Below, in pieces: positions 35,901-48,200 of a stretch of 64,000 nucleotides of DNA (position 1 is its first letter; each line of letters opens with the position of its first letter). Origin of the DNA: Trametopsis cervina (taxonomy: Eukaryota; Basidiomycota; Agaricomycetes; Polyporales; Irpicaceae); assembly GCA_022385755.1 (NCBI GenBank), contig MU278349.1, forward strand, positions 1,178,001-1,242,000, in the 5' to 3' direction. The position numbers and the translations under genes were made by a program. Below the pieces are notes generated by a model. The model had not been told where the DNA came from. It saw only the letters and a list, made by a program, of their open reading frames with translations, and did no database searches.

Positions 35901-37319
35901 GGTCCACAATCAAGAGCCTCGAGGAGCAAGCTTCCGTTAGCAGAGACGATATTACAGCCCTCAGAAATGAACTTCGGGAGGCGAAGCTGCCTTCTCCCGC
36001 CCATAAAGAGGCTATTGATGCGCTAACCTCGCAAACCTCGGCGCTCCGACAAGAGAATACGGAGCTCGTCTTGAGAGCGAGGTCCATCGATGCACGCTAC
36101 AGGACGGGGGATTTGGCATGTTCACAATATGGTCGCCTATCCTCGTTGACTAACCAATATTGAACCTCCTGTCCCACAGAATGAAGAAGAAAAAGTATTC
36201 ATTAACACGCTTGTCCGAACGTCGCAAGCTATACACGAGCAAGAGCTTGTTACCAAGGGGAACGAGTTGAGACGCGTATGTGCACTTTCGTGCCTCTGTG
36301 TGGCGTTGGCGCTTAACACACAAATCTCCATTCAGCGTGAAAATGCCATCAAGGAACTGCAAGGCAGGGTTCGATTGCTCGAGACCACCCTCGCGAAGCA
36401 CCTGAAGACCCAGAACAAGGCCAATGTGCCTGCAGCAAATGACAAGGCTTCGCTCATCGATCCAGCTGCATGGGTACCTTCCTCTGAGAAGAGCGCCTCC
36501 TCCCCGCTCCCAGTCGTACAGATGGAGGACGATCGACCGGTAACGTGCCCTGCCCATTTCTGTTATCCACTACAGTACTTACAGCATCCCTTGTCTGATC
36601 GATCGATAAGTCTGTCAACGTCGATAACACAGTCACAGCCAAATCAACGCCGGCACCCACTCGTACAGGGGCTCGTTTTCCCCTTTCCTCTGTGCCCGTT
36701 CCGGCCCCGAATATAATGGCGCCACCGCCTCTTGTTGCGCGCACCCACGCTGGAGCTCCAACCGCTAGAAGCACGCCAGTTCCGTCGAAGAAGGCGCTGG
36801 GAGGAGCGATTCAGTACGTCCCCGAGCAGTCCAGCCCGCTGGTGTATCCGAGTCCCAAGGTCCCCGCACCCAAGAACCGCAAACCCAGCAAACCCACCGT
36901 GAATGCCGACAAACCAGGTTTTAGGAGACTTGCTACGGACCGGTCGGACGATATTTCAGACTTCGACGATCAGGGTGCGCTCTGTTCGCCGGTGCAGAAT
37001 ATCCCGGAGAGTGCAGAGCCTCCTAAGATTCAGCTCGGAAAACGGGAGAGGACCGCAAATACGAAGAACCCTATTGGTGGCAGACACGAGAAAAGACTGG
37101 TACGCGACACCGTGACATTCGTACATGGAATGCTGATAGTTTATTTTACGCTAGCGGACTGGCGCGAGAACTCGGTCTGTCGCGCAGCAACAAGGGAATG
37201 CAGACAGTCCAATTGTGCAGGTCTGTGTGAGACTCGCGAATTGACTGACAGAGACTCTGATCCGCTTGTAGAGCCCCGAACCATTAGCAACCAAGACTCG
37301 GGCGAGGAAGCGCCACTGA
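32978..37319 (+). CDS. Long coiled-coil protein, function unknown
   Basis: I do not recognise this gene. It is assembled from roughly twenty small exons; the start is MDAYDRQSQRAESLL and the model ends ATKTRARKRH at 37317-37319. The N-terminal 230 residues are Ser/Pro-rich and disordered. From about 33828 to 36420 nearly every exon encodes heptad-type coiled coil, for example SQLQTAKEEKEEVLQRL, ADLVSKLSTKQTELQNI, RKLQDQQSEIQRITQELHSA and EDAQRALEDTRSTIKSLEEQ. The C-terminal part is basic and Pro-rich (KVPAPKNRKPSKPTV, IQLGKRERTANTKN) with candidate nuclear localisation signals. The layout (disordered head, long coil, basic tail) suggests a chromosome or cytoskeleton structural protein, but this is inference. 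One intron at 33750-33826 appears to use a GC donor. Exact exon borders, especially after 36530, are uncertain. Confidence 0.7.
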
Positions 37320-37551
37320 AATACATTCCATCTCTGAAACGACCTGCCTGCAAGCAAATATCCTGTCAAGCTGTTTGTCCTGGAGTCTCTGCCTGCTCTC
37401 GAAACCTGTCTACCTTGGCGCTGTCTTCTGCTACGTGATCTGGGTCTCGGAACTGGCTCTCTCTGGCGCGCTGCATCTGCAATCGGACCCCTTACGGACT
37501 CAGCTGTTTATGTCTGTTATCTGATATCATGCCGTGTTGTACAATGTGTCC

Positions 37552-37557
37552 AATAAA
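37552..37557 (+). terminator. Polyadenylation-type signal AATAAA
   Basis: AATAAA lies about 230 nt after the proposed stop of the coiled-coil gene, in the short convergent spacer before the TspO gene. It is a plausible 3' end signal for the plus-strand gene; fungal signals are loose, so confidence is modest. Confidence 0.35.
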
Positions 37558-37602
37558 TGCAACAAAATATGTCCCTATATCATGCGATGATCCGTCTCTG
37601 GT

Positions 37603-38373
37603 TTAATCGTCCTTGGGTAATGAGCGTCCTTCGTTGAGGTAGACGATGCCGGCGTTGAGGTATGTGGCGTACGAGAGCCAGGCGCAGTATGGGAGGAGGA
37701 ACCAAGTCGACTTTCCCCGAGTGGGTTCATGGAGAACTTTCTATTATTTGGACACGATGATCAGAGGTATACTCAGTACAGTATCAGGACAACATACGGT
37801 CATCCAAATTGTCAGCGTGGTGAGCAGCGCGGAATCCACAAGAGCCAACTTCGTCTGGTCCATGGGTCAGAATTAAAGCATGAACGCCGTATAAAACGCG
37901 CACGTACCTGCTTGCGGACGAAGAATAGTGGTGTCCATAAGACGTTCAGTCCTAGCTGCGTATAGTATAGGGCAATCCCGACAGAAGCAAGAGACCTGGG
38001 ATTGATTAGTCCGACCTCAACAGTGCTTTCATTTAGTTCGGGGCTCACAGTTCACTTGTCATCTGAAACGGCCGGTCATACGCACGCACAGCGAGATGCG
38101 ACGCGTATCCCATTGCAATGTACAATCCAGTCCATGCGAACGGGAAGATCGCACCAGGTGCGCGCCCTGGTGGGAAGTAGAGACTCTGAAACATTCATGT
38201 TGAGCTAAACAGACAAGACAGCTTGGAAGTGTGCGCACGTTGTACCAGGTCCCTTTGACCACGTCTTTTGTGCGCGATCCGCTAAGCATGCCCACGGCAA
38301 GCGGCAGTCCTATGGCGGTGAACACATTCCTAGGGAGAGGTAGTAGCCAGGAGGTGTGGTCGAGGATGAACAT
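37603..38373 (-). CDS. TspO/MBR (tryptophan-rich sensory) family protein
   Basis: Five-helix membrane protein of the TspO/peripheral benzodiazepine receptor family, which binds porphyrins and sterols. In fungi it is expected in mitochondrial or other internal membranes. Segments in order: FTAIGLPLAVGMLSGS with GTWYNVR-type loop, SLYFPPGRAPGAIFPFAWTG (the conserved PP..FP.aW stretch), LYIAMGYASHLAVRAYDRPF, ALYYTQLGLNVLWTPLFF (the N-xxW-xxLFF motif), LLTTLTIWMT, and FLLPYCAWLSYATYLNAGIV. All five TspO helices and their typical Trp, Pro and Asn residues are there. The protein is interrupted by several short introns. It ends 283 nt from the convergent coiled-coil gene. Confidence 0.9.
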
Positions 38374-38720
38374 GGTAAGAGGCGAGATGGCCGCGTCTAC
38401 GAAAGGGGGGAGACGAGGTAGCGAGGGCGTGAGACGTCATGCAAAGGGAATGGAGCGCGATATTAGTAGAGCGCGAGGGGCGCGATCGGTTGTTTGGATC
38501 TAAGGCTCTTGCCAAACAACCCCTCCCATTTTAGGACGAGTGCACTCCCATGGACGACTCGTGATTGGAACTCAGGGGGCCAGTCAGGCGACCTACAACG
38601 CGTCAGGAATCCTCACGGGTCTATCACTAAGACTCACACTTGTACAGTGCAGAATGCACATAGTGATGATCCCGAAGCTCGAGCTTAAGCCCCGTGGGTG
38701 TGGACTGAATACAGGGGCAA
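38374..38720. other. Intergenic, TspO gene to TMA17-like gene
   Basis: 347-nt spacer between two minus-strand genes, holding the TspO promoter and the TMA17-like 3' end. No gene seen. Confidence 0.45.
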
Positions 38721-39281
38721 TCACAGGTCTATTCCGCCGTCTTCGTCAATTACAATATCGTGTGAACCGGTCGCAGCAGTGTCAGCCATAGCTGCTGGAG
38801 GAGAACGGGGAGGCTCTGTTGACACCGAGCCCTCATCGCCACCCTGAGGCCCACTGCTGACACCAGCAGTGCCAATACTAGTGTGGAAGCTGACCGGGAC
38901 ACCCTTTGCTGAAAGAGCCATCCGCAGCATGCTTATTCGCTCTTCCTGTGACCCTCTGCAGCACAGCACTCTGTCAGCCCGCAGTCGTATATCAGGTGCA
39001 CAAAGACAGGGGGACGTACATCACATCCTCGTTCTCCTGGATCGCTTTCTCAAACTCGGGATCCGGAGACTCCTCGTTCGCCTCCCGGAGTTGCGTCTGG
39101 GTGTCCTGCAGATGGGCAAGCGAGTTTTCTAGACGAGCAATCTCTGCCGGCAAGTGTTTTAGGGGAGCGTGCTCAGAAGGTGCAGAGAAGAGGCTCGAAG
39201 ACCTTCTGAGATGACGGGCACATCCAGGTGCACTGCTTCTCCGAGGGTAAAAGGCTGTGGATATCGCGGCGTGTAGTCCAT
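38721..39281 (-). CDS. TMA17/ADC17-like proteasome-assembly chaperone
   Basis: Small protein of about 140 residues read from three exons with start MDYTPRYPQPFTLGEAVHLD at 39281. The second exon continues VISEEIARLENSLAHLQ and FEKAIQENEDVIGSQEERIS, followed by LRMALSAKGV and an acidic, Ser/Pro-rich tail ending DEDGGIDL. The arrangement of a helix with LENSLxHLQ, then xxxIxENExVI plus a second helix, resembles yeast Tma17 (Adc17), which binds Rpt6 during assembly of the 19S base. The resemblance is short and the call is tentative. The gene follows SAL1 on the same strand. A longer open frame with upstream Arg-rich sequence exists but requires retention of the first intron. Confidence 0.6.
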
Positions 39282-39710
39282 TGCCGTAAGAGTTGGAGGT
39301 GGTAAGTCGCCGTCTCAGAGCAGTTGGTGTGCTGAGGAGTAAAGAGGTAAGCAAGCAGCCACTGCAGCAGCACTGGCAAGTACCATGCCATTACGCGGCT
39401 TAAGTTTCTCTGTAGGTCGGCACACGGCCCGGCGCATATGCACGGCAAATTCCGTTCGTCAAATGCGTCATCTGCGAAAATGAATTATTGTTTGGTATAG
39501 CTATGCTAATGCGACCAGAGATACAGTTGCGACAGAAAAATAACGTATAAGCATGGATATATAGGCAGTGTCCTCTAGATGCAAGAATCCAAAAGGCTGA
39601 TGTGAGGATGAGAATGCAGCGATTCCAGTACCGGAGGGATCTAGACACCCAACCTGGGTGCGCAGAGCAACGTCAGCGACATTCATTAAGGGATCTATGC
39701 GGGAATACAC
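39282..39710. other. Intergenic, SAL1 3' flank and TMA17-like promoter
   Basis: 429-nt tandem spacer on the minus strand. Frames in it are short; no gene seen. Confidence 0.45.
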
Positions 39711-42111
39711 TCACTTTCGTTTACTAGACTCGTATACGACGTACGATATCGATACCGCCGGGACCACCTTCGCCAACGTCGGCAGCAGCCCGCGATAAAA
39801 CCCGCGCCAGCCGTCATGCGCATACGTGCGTTGGACGACGTCCATCATGCCCGTGTACTTCTGTGGATGGCCGCTAGATCCCGACGCCTGCAGTCGTGTG
39901 CGCACAAGGTTGAGAGGATACACGCTCGTAGCGCCGATACTACCCGATACTGTACCGCAGGCGAGCAGGATGAAGACCCCAGGTTCTTCTTTCCCCGACG
40001 CCCGAAGATATGCGAGTTTTAGGCCCTCAAACGTGCTCATATCTATTGCGGAATATCTTAGCAAAGTTAAGAAGGGTCAGTGAGCCCTTTTATGGTCGTG
40101 TGCAGGTTACTTACGGGAAGACACCTATAAGACCGATCTGCAGGACAGAGTGGTAATGCTCAGCAGCTCATGCAATATCGTGGCAGAAGACACACTCACC
40201 CCAAGTCCACGGTAGAACCCCCGCACACCTCCAGCAGCGTATAACCGTGCAGCGGCCTCCCGTATACTACGTCTCTCACCGGCGTTGCTCATCATTTGCG
40301 TCTGCAGTGATTTAGCATGATCATCCCTAGTGAGCTAGATGCGCTGATGCTCACTTTCAGAGTTTCTATGGGATATATACCTGCATAGTACTTGAGCACG
40401 CGGAGAAATAGGACAGAAGTATAGGTACGTACTGAGCTGACTGCTTATGCCTCCCATCCCGCCAGAAAGAAATCTACTGACACCGCTAATATCTCGCGGA
40501 TTTTCTACGTGATCCCAATACTTGGCAAACATCCGTTTCTGCACGATAGGAGAGAGAAACCACACTCAATATCACAAAAACCTTGATTAGAAAAATCTGA
40601 TAGTCAACACTCACAGAAGTCTCATATGCAAAGAACTTGATCGCAGACTCAGGCAATATCTTGATCACAGACAGTCCATTCCCCGTCCAAAACGCAGGAA
40701 TACCCCCTTCGGCATATATCCGCGTGACAGCGCTGGCGATAGCCTTGATACCGCGGACTGGCGCCTGGGGGCTTAACGACGTCCCGCCCGCCTCCGGTGC
40801 CCGTGTTATGAGGAAGATCTTCAACCGGTCGAACGGCGCTGTGCACGTCCTCGATACTGCATCGGGGCGCAGTTAGTGCATGCAGACAATATTCGGACGA
40901 TGGAAGGTTTGCTCACCGGCGCCGGCGATCCCGCCAGCTAGCAGGAACTTTGCTGCTGTCGAGCCGAGCAGCCAGTTATGGTGTTCCTCCTCCTCATGGG
41001 GGTAGAATCCATCTTCTTCGCCGTCCTCGTCGTCCTCCATATCATCTATCTCGTAGTCCACCGGTACAGGCGGCGATTCTGCCTTGACGGGTGCATGGTA
41101 CGGACGACCTGTCGACATGTCCTCCGCGCTGAGAGTTACGTCGCCTAAAATACGCGTGAGTGAGCGTCGCTTTCACATGCCCACGGGCCCGTGAAGCGTA
41201 ATGGTCGTCTTGAAATAGGCGCGTACCTTCCATCGTGACCCGTGCCGCTCCCCTCCCATCTTCGCCCATGAACTTCTTCACTTCGTAGTATCGGAAGATC
41301 TCTGTTGTGCACACCTTGCGCGGCATGAGAAGGAGGAAGTCCCGGAACTCTTGGAAGTCGATGGCATGTGAATGTGGGGACGATGTGAGGAACGTCATGA
41401 ACTCTGTCAGCGTAGATGCCTCGAGTGTGATACCTAGCGAGGGCAGCATTCAGAATGATCCGTAGCTTAAGTCGTACTACTTGTAGAACTCACCAGCCTT
41501 CTGTAACGCAATGTAAAGCTCATCTGCCTCCAAGTGCCCGTTCCCATCCAAGTCTAGTTCGTCGTGGAATATATGCCACAGCTCTAGTCCGACCTCATCG
41601 TGAGCACTCAAACGACCTCCCACAGTGAAGGGAACCAGTGAACCACGCACTGCGACGTACCAGCTTCCTTCGCATCCGCATACTCCGCAAACTCTCTCCA
41701 CGTAATATCCCTGTTCAAGAACCCCGCGGTGTGTCCCCGAAATCGCAGCAATAACTCGTCATGGTACATATCTTCTAGCCGCTTCGCGTTCTCCTTCGTC
41801 AGTGAATGGTCATCATCCACCGACACCTTCCGCGCCACGTCTGCGTCTTCGCTCTCGTCATGCCTGAGCTTCTGCTTCTTAGGTAGCGACTGCCACAGCC
41901 TGCGCAGCCGTCGCTCTCGTGTCTCACCGCCCTCTTGCGCGCGGAACTCGAGCAAGTTATGTGGCACGGGCTCGTACACGGGTGGGTCCGAGCGCAGTCT
42001 GGGGATGAATGGCCGCGTGCGTGCGCCGGACAGGCTATCGTCGAATATATCTCGCCGTGAGGGACGGTGGAGGCCGGTCGACGAAGACGAAGATGATGAT
42101 GATGAAGCCAT
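39711..42111 (-). CDS. SAL1: Calcium-regulated mitochondrial ATP-Mg/Pi carrier (SCaMC/SAL1 type)
   Basis: Inner-membrane carrier exchanging ATP-Mg for phosphate under cytosolic Ca2+ control. The N-terminal regulatory part begins [20 protein letters not shown] and includes a canonical EF-hand loop DLDGNGHLEADEL. It also has degenerate EF-like segments (FLNRDITWREFAEYAD, AIDFQEFRDFLLLMP). An acidic linker (DDMEDDEDGEEDGF) leads to the carrier domain starting LLAGGIAGAVSRTCTAP. The three repeat signatures are APFDRLK, YPIETLK and YPLNLVR; the last has Asn in place of the acidic residue. The C-terminus FYRGLLPTLAKVVPAVSISY is typical. Nine or more exons, with start at 42109-42111 and stop at 39711-39713. 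Assignment as a SCaMC is secure; regulation by Ca2+ is inferred from the intact EF hand. Confidence 0.95.
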
Positions 42112-42608
42112 GCAAGGGACCGGAAGTGAGGTTTTACTATCTGCGACCGAGGCTTCTGTGAAGTGACGCCGGGTTGTTCCAGTTCCTTATCGAATGTGAT
42201 GTGCAGACCGACGCTGGGGTCAGCATAGCATGGTCTGGTTGGCGTAAGCGGTGGTGAAAGCGGTGAGGGAGGTGGTGGTGCGGTAGGAAATTAGTGAACG
42301 TGCACTCGGCTGAGGCTCTGCCACCGACCGCCTCTGACGTCCATCAGTAGTAAGCGCTCAATATCATATCGACTCCAAGGCGGCTCGTGTGGAATTCGAA
42401 GGTGCACAGGATTATTCGGAGGCACGGCTTTGTACAATACATCAGGTAACTGCGTGTGAACATAGCGATACATGATAAACATGAGGACACAAAAAGGCAA
42501 AAGCATAATAGTACATGGACAGCCTTACTGAAGCGACAGTCATATCCTCGAAAGTCATGTCCGGCATGCGAAACGGCGAGGGTAGCATGTGTTGTACTGA
42601 TCTGATGC
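42112..42608. other. Intergenic, SAL1 promoter region
   Basis: About 500 nt between two minus-strand genes. No gene is supported; it includes the SAL1 promoter and the 3' flank of the upstream unknown gene. Confidence 0.45.
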
Positions 42609-43883
42609 TTAGGAATAATAGAGATAAATACGGCGTATGCTTTTAGTACCGCATGTTGGGAATACTTCCGACCCTCCTGGGGAAGAGTCGTCTGAATATA
42701 TGATTTACTGAACAAGGTTCGTCAAGTGGTATCCGAAAGGAGACGGAGAAGCAGCAAGATGAACGTACCACAGTGCATGCATCCCAGGTCATCCTCGGGT
42801 TCAGTAACATGGGGCAGTTCTCGCACAGGTGGCGGCCCCTCAACCTTGCCCAGCATTACGGAAGATGCGTAAGGGTGGCGCTCGCTGCGTGCGTCGTCCA
42901 AGGTTTCCATAGCGGTCATATCAGTAGACACGTTGTCATTGTCCCGTTTGTAGCGTGGTAGAGTAGGAAAGACGGCGACGTGACGGCGTGTAACCTCTAA
43001 TTTACTCGAGTTGAGGTTTGACGGATATACCTAAATGAACACGGACGGTCATCAGATAGTCGCCGGCGGCGAGCAAAAGAACCACGCACAATATTATACG
43101 GTCCATGAAAAAATTCTGCGTCGACAGAAGTGTGCGCATCACGTTGTTCTTCTTGAGGACCTGCAGGCCGAGGCTGGGGCACGTCAGCCTGTACAATGCG
43201 CATCAACATGTCAATAAAAGTAGTCCAACACGTAATCGAGGACAAGATACTGACCAGCCGTGATGTCGTCGCACGAGGAGATCTCGTCCAGGCGTCTGCC
43301 ACGGGTTCTGGCGAGGGCTCAACCCTCGTCGACGTCGTGGACGTGGACCCCGCGTCCGAGAGACGGCGGTCTGAACGCGCATCTGGCAACTGGGTCGCCG
43401 TAGCCGTGTCATTAACTGCAGCAATGATTGAGACACCGAAATGAGCCTACCGTTGGGAGTGCCTTATCCTCTCTTCTCGGTCTTCTCACTCTCGTGGATG
43501 CTTGGGTGCGCGTTGATGGGGCGCCACCCTGCGGTGCACTGACGTCTTCCTGAGAGCCATGAGGAGGTGTGGGGCTGGCAGGACGTTCAACACGCTGCTG
43601 TGTGCCTGTGTGCATGTCGATGATTTCTTGGTAGTTACTCGGCATCTGCAGGAGAGTGAGTGTGAGCACATACGCCACACAGAGTAGTGTGACGAGAGCT
43701 CACAGGAGGCTGAGGCTCATTCGAAGGTAATAAAGTTAGGTGCCTGAAGCTACTTGCACGAGAAATCGAGTGGTGCCTCTTCGGAGGGTCAGGGATGAGG
43801 TTGGGTACAGGTTTCCTCCATGGACTGGGTCGCTTTGCACCCAAGGCATCCAGAGGCTTTTGCGGCGTAGAAGGTCTAGACAT
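42609..43883 (-). CDS. Hypothetical protein, probable single-pass membrane protein
   Basis: I do not recognise this gene. The model starts MSRPSTPQKPLDALGAKRPS at 43883 and continues through a second exon MPSNYQEIIDMHTGTQQRV. It then enters a Ser/Thr/Arg-rich stretch (LPDARSDRRLSDAGSTSTTS). One likely transmembrane helix follows, MDRIILCVVLLLAAGDYLM, flanked by a basic VLKKNN segment. The tail carries MTAMETLDDARSERHPYASS, KVEGPPPVRELPHVTEPEDD and a terminal CMHC. Frame continuity needs acceptors that are not the nearest AG in two introns (near 43378 and 43166). The alternative acceptors give hydrophilic frames that soon stop. The overall reading is therefore plausible but not proven, and no function is offered. 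Confidence 0.5.
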
Positions 43884-45242
43884 TATGTTGAAGATATTGA
43901 AGTGGGGAGAGGATTATAGCGAGGTTTAGCGTATGGCGCCAAGTTCGCTCTGTGCGAAGGGGGCTTTTATAGAGCGGAATGGAAGAAGAGGAGTGTGTGG
44001 CCCCAGACGATCGCGGAGGGACCCACAGTGGGCAGCACGGCTTCTTCGGTACGACTGTTGATACGTCCTTGTCAATTCAGCACAGAAGCACAGTGACGGA
44101 TAGCCTCGAACCGCCTCGCAGGAAGAGACTGCTGCTTTTCCCAGGGCTATTTAAGTCGTAGGAGCCAGCAATCCAGAAATCCAGGATTGGCAGGGCACAA
44201 GCACGACTTCATCTCTGCGGAATCACTCATTCCACGGATGGTTTTCGGCGAGGTGATGGGACCGACCGACCGAGCTGCGTCGGAGAGGTGTGCGACGGGT
44301 TCTTGCGTGCTTGGCGGAATCCTACCACGCAGAAAACATACCCAACCAGAGTGGACACATAATAGGCCAGCCGCAAGACCTCCACGAGGTGGCCTCATGG
44401 AGAGGGAAGGGGGCCTTCGGTCCTCCGGCAATTGCCTCACGCTGGGAAGTGCGCTAGGGGATCTCTCGTGCCAAATCCTTGCGCTCATCCAGCATGAGGT
44501 GGAATCGGAGTGGTCGCGGGAAAACTATTTTGTTGACTCCGTGAGTACCATCCTAACCAGAGAGGCTCATAGAATGGGGAAGCGCACGTAATCAAGCCAA
44601 TCCTGTCTCGATGCCGTCTTGCCTCGGCTGGAGCACCCTTCCACTAGGAGGGTCTGCGTGTACCCCCTTGGGATGAATGCTGGAAATGAGATTGGTATCT
44701 GCCTCCGTTGAAGGCCTGTGAGAATGGATGGGCAGCACTGCCGAGGATTCCCGTTCAGGTTTACATCCGCAAACGCCACACTGATTCAATGAAAAGACAA
44801 GGTTAGGAGACGAACGCGTCCGAGGCGTATAGGGCCACAATCAAGGTGCTGGGCAAGGGTCAGCTAGGGCGCGCTAAACACATACAACGTGACCGCGTAC
44901 AGGAACTTCAATTTCCACGATCATAAGTCGCGGTTCCTGGTGCCAGAGACATCCAACTGGAGTTTGCCATAGCCAGAGACAAATGCACGTTTCGTCAAAA
45001 ACAACAATTTGGCATTGATTATATTCCGATCCGACATAACACATGGCTAGCTATTTTGTCGCAGGAGACACTGGTACAGCAACACAACATTTCGAGAGAG
45101 TTAAGCAAGACAACAATGGGCGTGACTAATGTTTACTTTAGATAGCTATCCGGGTTATTGAAAGCAACAGACGGCGTGGGAAACATAAGCAAGAAAGACG
45201 GAAAATTGGAAACAATATTGTTACAACTTCATCCCGCTTTGC
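43884..45242. other. Large gene-free stretch
   Basis: The longest region without a supported gene (1.36 kb). Small frames on both strands (for example 44187-44591 plus, 44147-44488 minus) overlap each other and have no family resemblance. No terminal repeats, target duplications or tRNA-like cloverleaf were noticed. It contains the promoter of the unknown minus-strand gene and the Argonaute 3' flank. Confidence 0.45.
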
Positions 45243-48200
45243 TCAAGAGAAGTACATCACGAACGACGTGTTGGGGTGTAGGGGCTGGAACTGCTGCTGG
45301 TATGCCTGCAGCTGCCTTTCGTTCTGCGAGCCCTCCGCGGTTCCCGTGTCGGAGAAGTCAAGGTTCGCGTCCGGGCTGTAGTGGTTCTTGGCCCTGCTGC
45401 AAACGATGTCCGCATCTGGTTGAAGCGGTATTAGCGGGACGACGAAAGCGCGGAATGAACGTGACGTACAGTAAACAGGTGCGGGGATGGAGACCGAGCG
45501 AGTGCTGCGCGCGTACACATGGCACAGAGCGTACGAGAGACTTTGAAGGCCATCGACCCTAAAGGACAGGAGGATACGGAACGTCAGTGGGGCAGCGCAC
45601 TCGTCAATGCACGACTTACGTGAAATTGTTCTCGTCGTGCAGCACGTTGTAGTGGGCCGGTCTCGAGGTACCAAGGATACCACCGTGGGACTGCAGATAA
45701 AAGTCGAATTCCGTCGGGTGGGCGATATCAGTGTCCACGACTGTCCCGGCCCTGCAGTTTTCACTCTTGTCCGCATCGTTCCTGTTCGCCGGGAAGAAGC
45801 GGACGTGGTGCCGCTTGCCAACTACAATGACCGTAATGAGCGGCTTGATGCCAATGTTCTTGCAGGCATCTACAGATAGCATACATATGAGGAACTGCGA
45901 TCAACATGGAAATGAAATACTCACTCTGAAGAAGCGGTAACTCTACAAGTATGATAAATCAGTGCCAATAGGATCATAATATCAAAGGCACTCACCTCTC
46001 TCAAGTACTTGTTTGAATTGTCCCTCGGATACACCATCTAATCAAGCATGAGCGCTATACAAAGATATAAGAGTACGAAGCCTGCACTCACCACGATAGA
46101 AGATGATCCGCTTGGGGTTTGGATTGGCAACCTTTTCCATACCCCTTCGATAGGCTATGAACTTTCTAATGACATCCTATAGAGTGTATCGTCAACATCA
46201 GGCGGACGTCATGTAGAAAAGTGTTCCACCAACCTCGGCCATACTTTCCAAGTCATCGATCATCTCCTGCCGGGATGTCTGTACCCGAGAAATTGCGACG
46301 TATTTAGCCGTGTCTGAATCGACGTTACCGACGAGGGCCGTGAAGGAAGGTTTGCCTTCCGAGTGAGCAGCGGGGTGAATAACATCGGCCTAGACAGAGT
46401 GAAGCGCATCAGCTATGACTACTGAAGATCGGATAGCGAAGCATGCTTACTCCCATAACGAGGGTCGGGTTGTGTGGGTCAGTAAGGATCGTGACGGAGC
46501 GGGGATCGGGGACCGTGTTGATTCCGCCAAGCTTGACATTCATCCTACGGGCATGTCAATCCAAAATCGGCACAACAGGGACCAGGTTGACTTACTTCAG
46601 GCAAACATTCGCGAAGTACTGATCATTGGCGCGGAAAGTCTTGTTACTCTTCAAGCACTGTGTGGCGACGCCCAGCAGAATATCACCGGCACTAGAAAGT
46701 CAAGCACACGTAAGAAACCGTCAGAGCAACCATGCGTACACACGAGCTTACTGCTTGATAGCGGTATAGGTGTCTGCGGAGGACTCCGGCAGAACGAATA
46801 CCAGAAGCAACGGGGTCTGGCCGAACTTCGTCTTGACAGCCTGCCCAATCTCTCTAACATGCTATTGCGTTCCATATAAGTTATTATGTTCAATCATTCC
46901 CCGTCATAGGAACTACTCACGTCGTACACCTTGCCCTGGGGGTTGAAGTACATGATCGGCGGATTCGGGTCCCCTACGTTCATACCTAAACTCGATGAGT
47001 ACCCTGAGGGTAGATACACAGACCAGCATCACTTACCAACACTCGTGCAAGCTTTGATCATGCTTTTAACGGCGTTGGCAGCCGCTTCTCTGTTAAATCG
47101 GGGCTCGCGCTCATAGATAACCCATCCCCATCGGGGGATATCCTTGGGCTTATAAAACTTCTTGTCCACCATATTCCACGCGCCGTCCCGGTTTGGCATC
47201 TAGCGCAAAGTATGAGCATATACTTATCCTCGCAGCGAGCGTGAAACATACCACAGTAAGCGACTTCGATCCAGCGCCGTACTTGAGCGTAGGAGCGGGC
47301 AGGATGCGAGCCTTGATAGCAACCGCGTCTTGATGAACGTTCAAGCCGAATTGCTGCACCAAAAAATTCCATCAGCATATAGCGTCGAGTGTTCAATATG
47401 TGAATGGACGAACCCGAACATATTCGGACTGGCCATACTGGAGAACCTGTCGGACGGTGACACGTCAACACATTGCTTGATATTAAACCAATCTGAGGAT
47501 ACGCTTACCCCAAGGCCACTCTTGATAGCTGCCAAGCGGGCCGCCGGCTTCTTAGTCGCGAACGCGAGGACATCCTTTGTGCGCTCCGGGGGCACCTGCT
47601 TGCGCATGATCTGGCCCGCAGGGACGGTGCACATCTCAATAGGGATCAAGGCTCCCGAGTGAAGCTGGGCAACCAGCTCAGCTCAAGATCAACAACGGCG
47701 CAAGACACGGACACACATACCTCTACACAGGGCAGCTCGGGATATTTGAGTGGGCGGTTGTAAGTCTGCCGCATGTAGTCCGCGACCGTCAACATAGGAC
47801 CGTCGCGCATCTGGAAACGGAGATTGTTCGCGCCAGTCTTCGAGAGCTTCCTAATGGTCCGAGGGCTTCCAGACCCTGAGGTGGTGATCTTTGCACCCTG
47901 CAAGAAGCGGTTCACACGGTTGTGCTCTCGCTCGGGGAATCCTTTGGAGGGAGCCAGAATGAGCGGTTGGGTGAACGGCCTGCCTAGGAAGTCGAGCATG
48001 AGTTCAATCAGTGAGCCGGGGCGGTACATAGCCGCGGTCGATATGTCGATGTTCATGTACATGCGGCCCTGGCCGGGGCGGACACTCTGAAAGAATCCTT
48101 GCCAGAGAACGATTCCGGAACCAATGGGCTGTGCGCCTTGATCCGTGAAGAAGCTGCGAACGTTGAAAGGCCACCTCATGGTCGGCTCGTGTCGGACAAC

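Noticed and set aside
37081..37205. Reading GLARELGLSRSNKGMQ as the continuation of the coiled-coil protein
   Set aside because: This protein-like frame cannot be reached with any GT donor in the needed phase; the phase-0 splice gives RTGARTRSVAQQQ and a clean stop.
44187..44591. Possible 134-residue gene in the large spacer
   Set aside because: Overlaps an equally long antisense frame, composition is not protein-like, and no introns or homology are visible.
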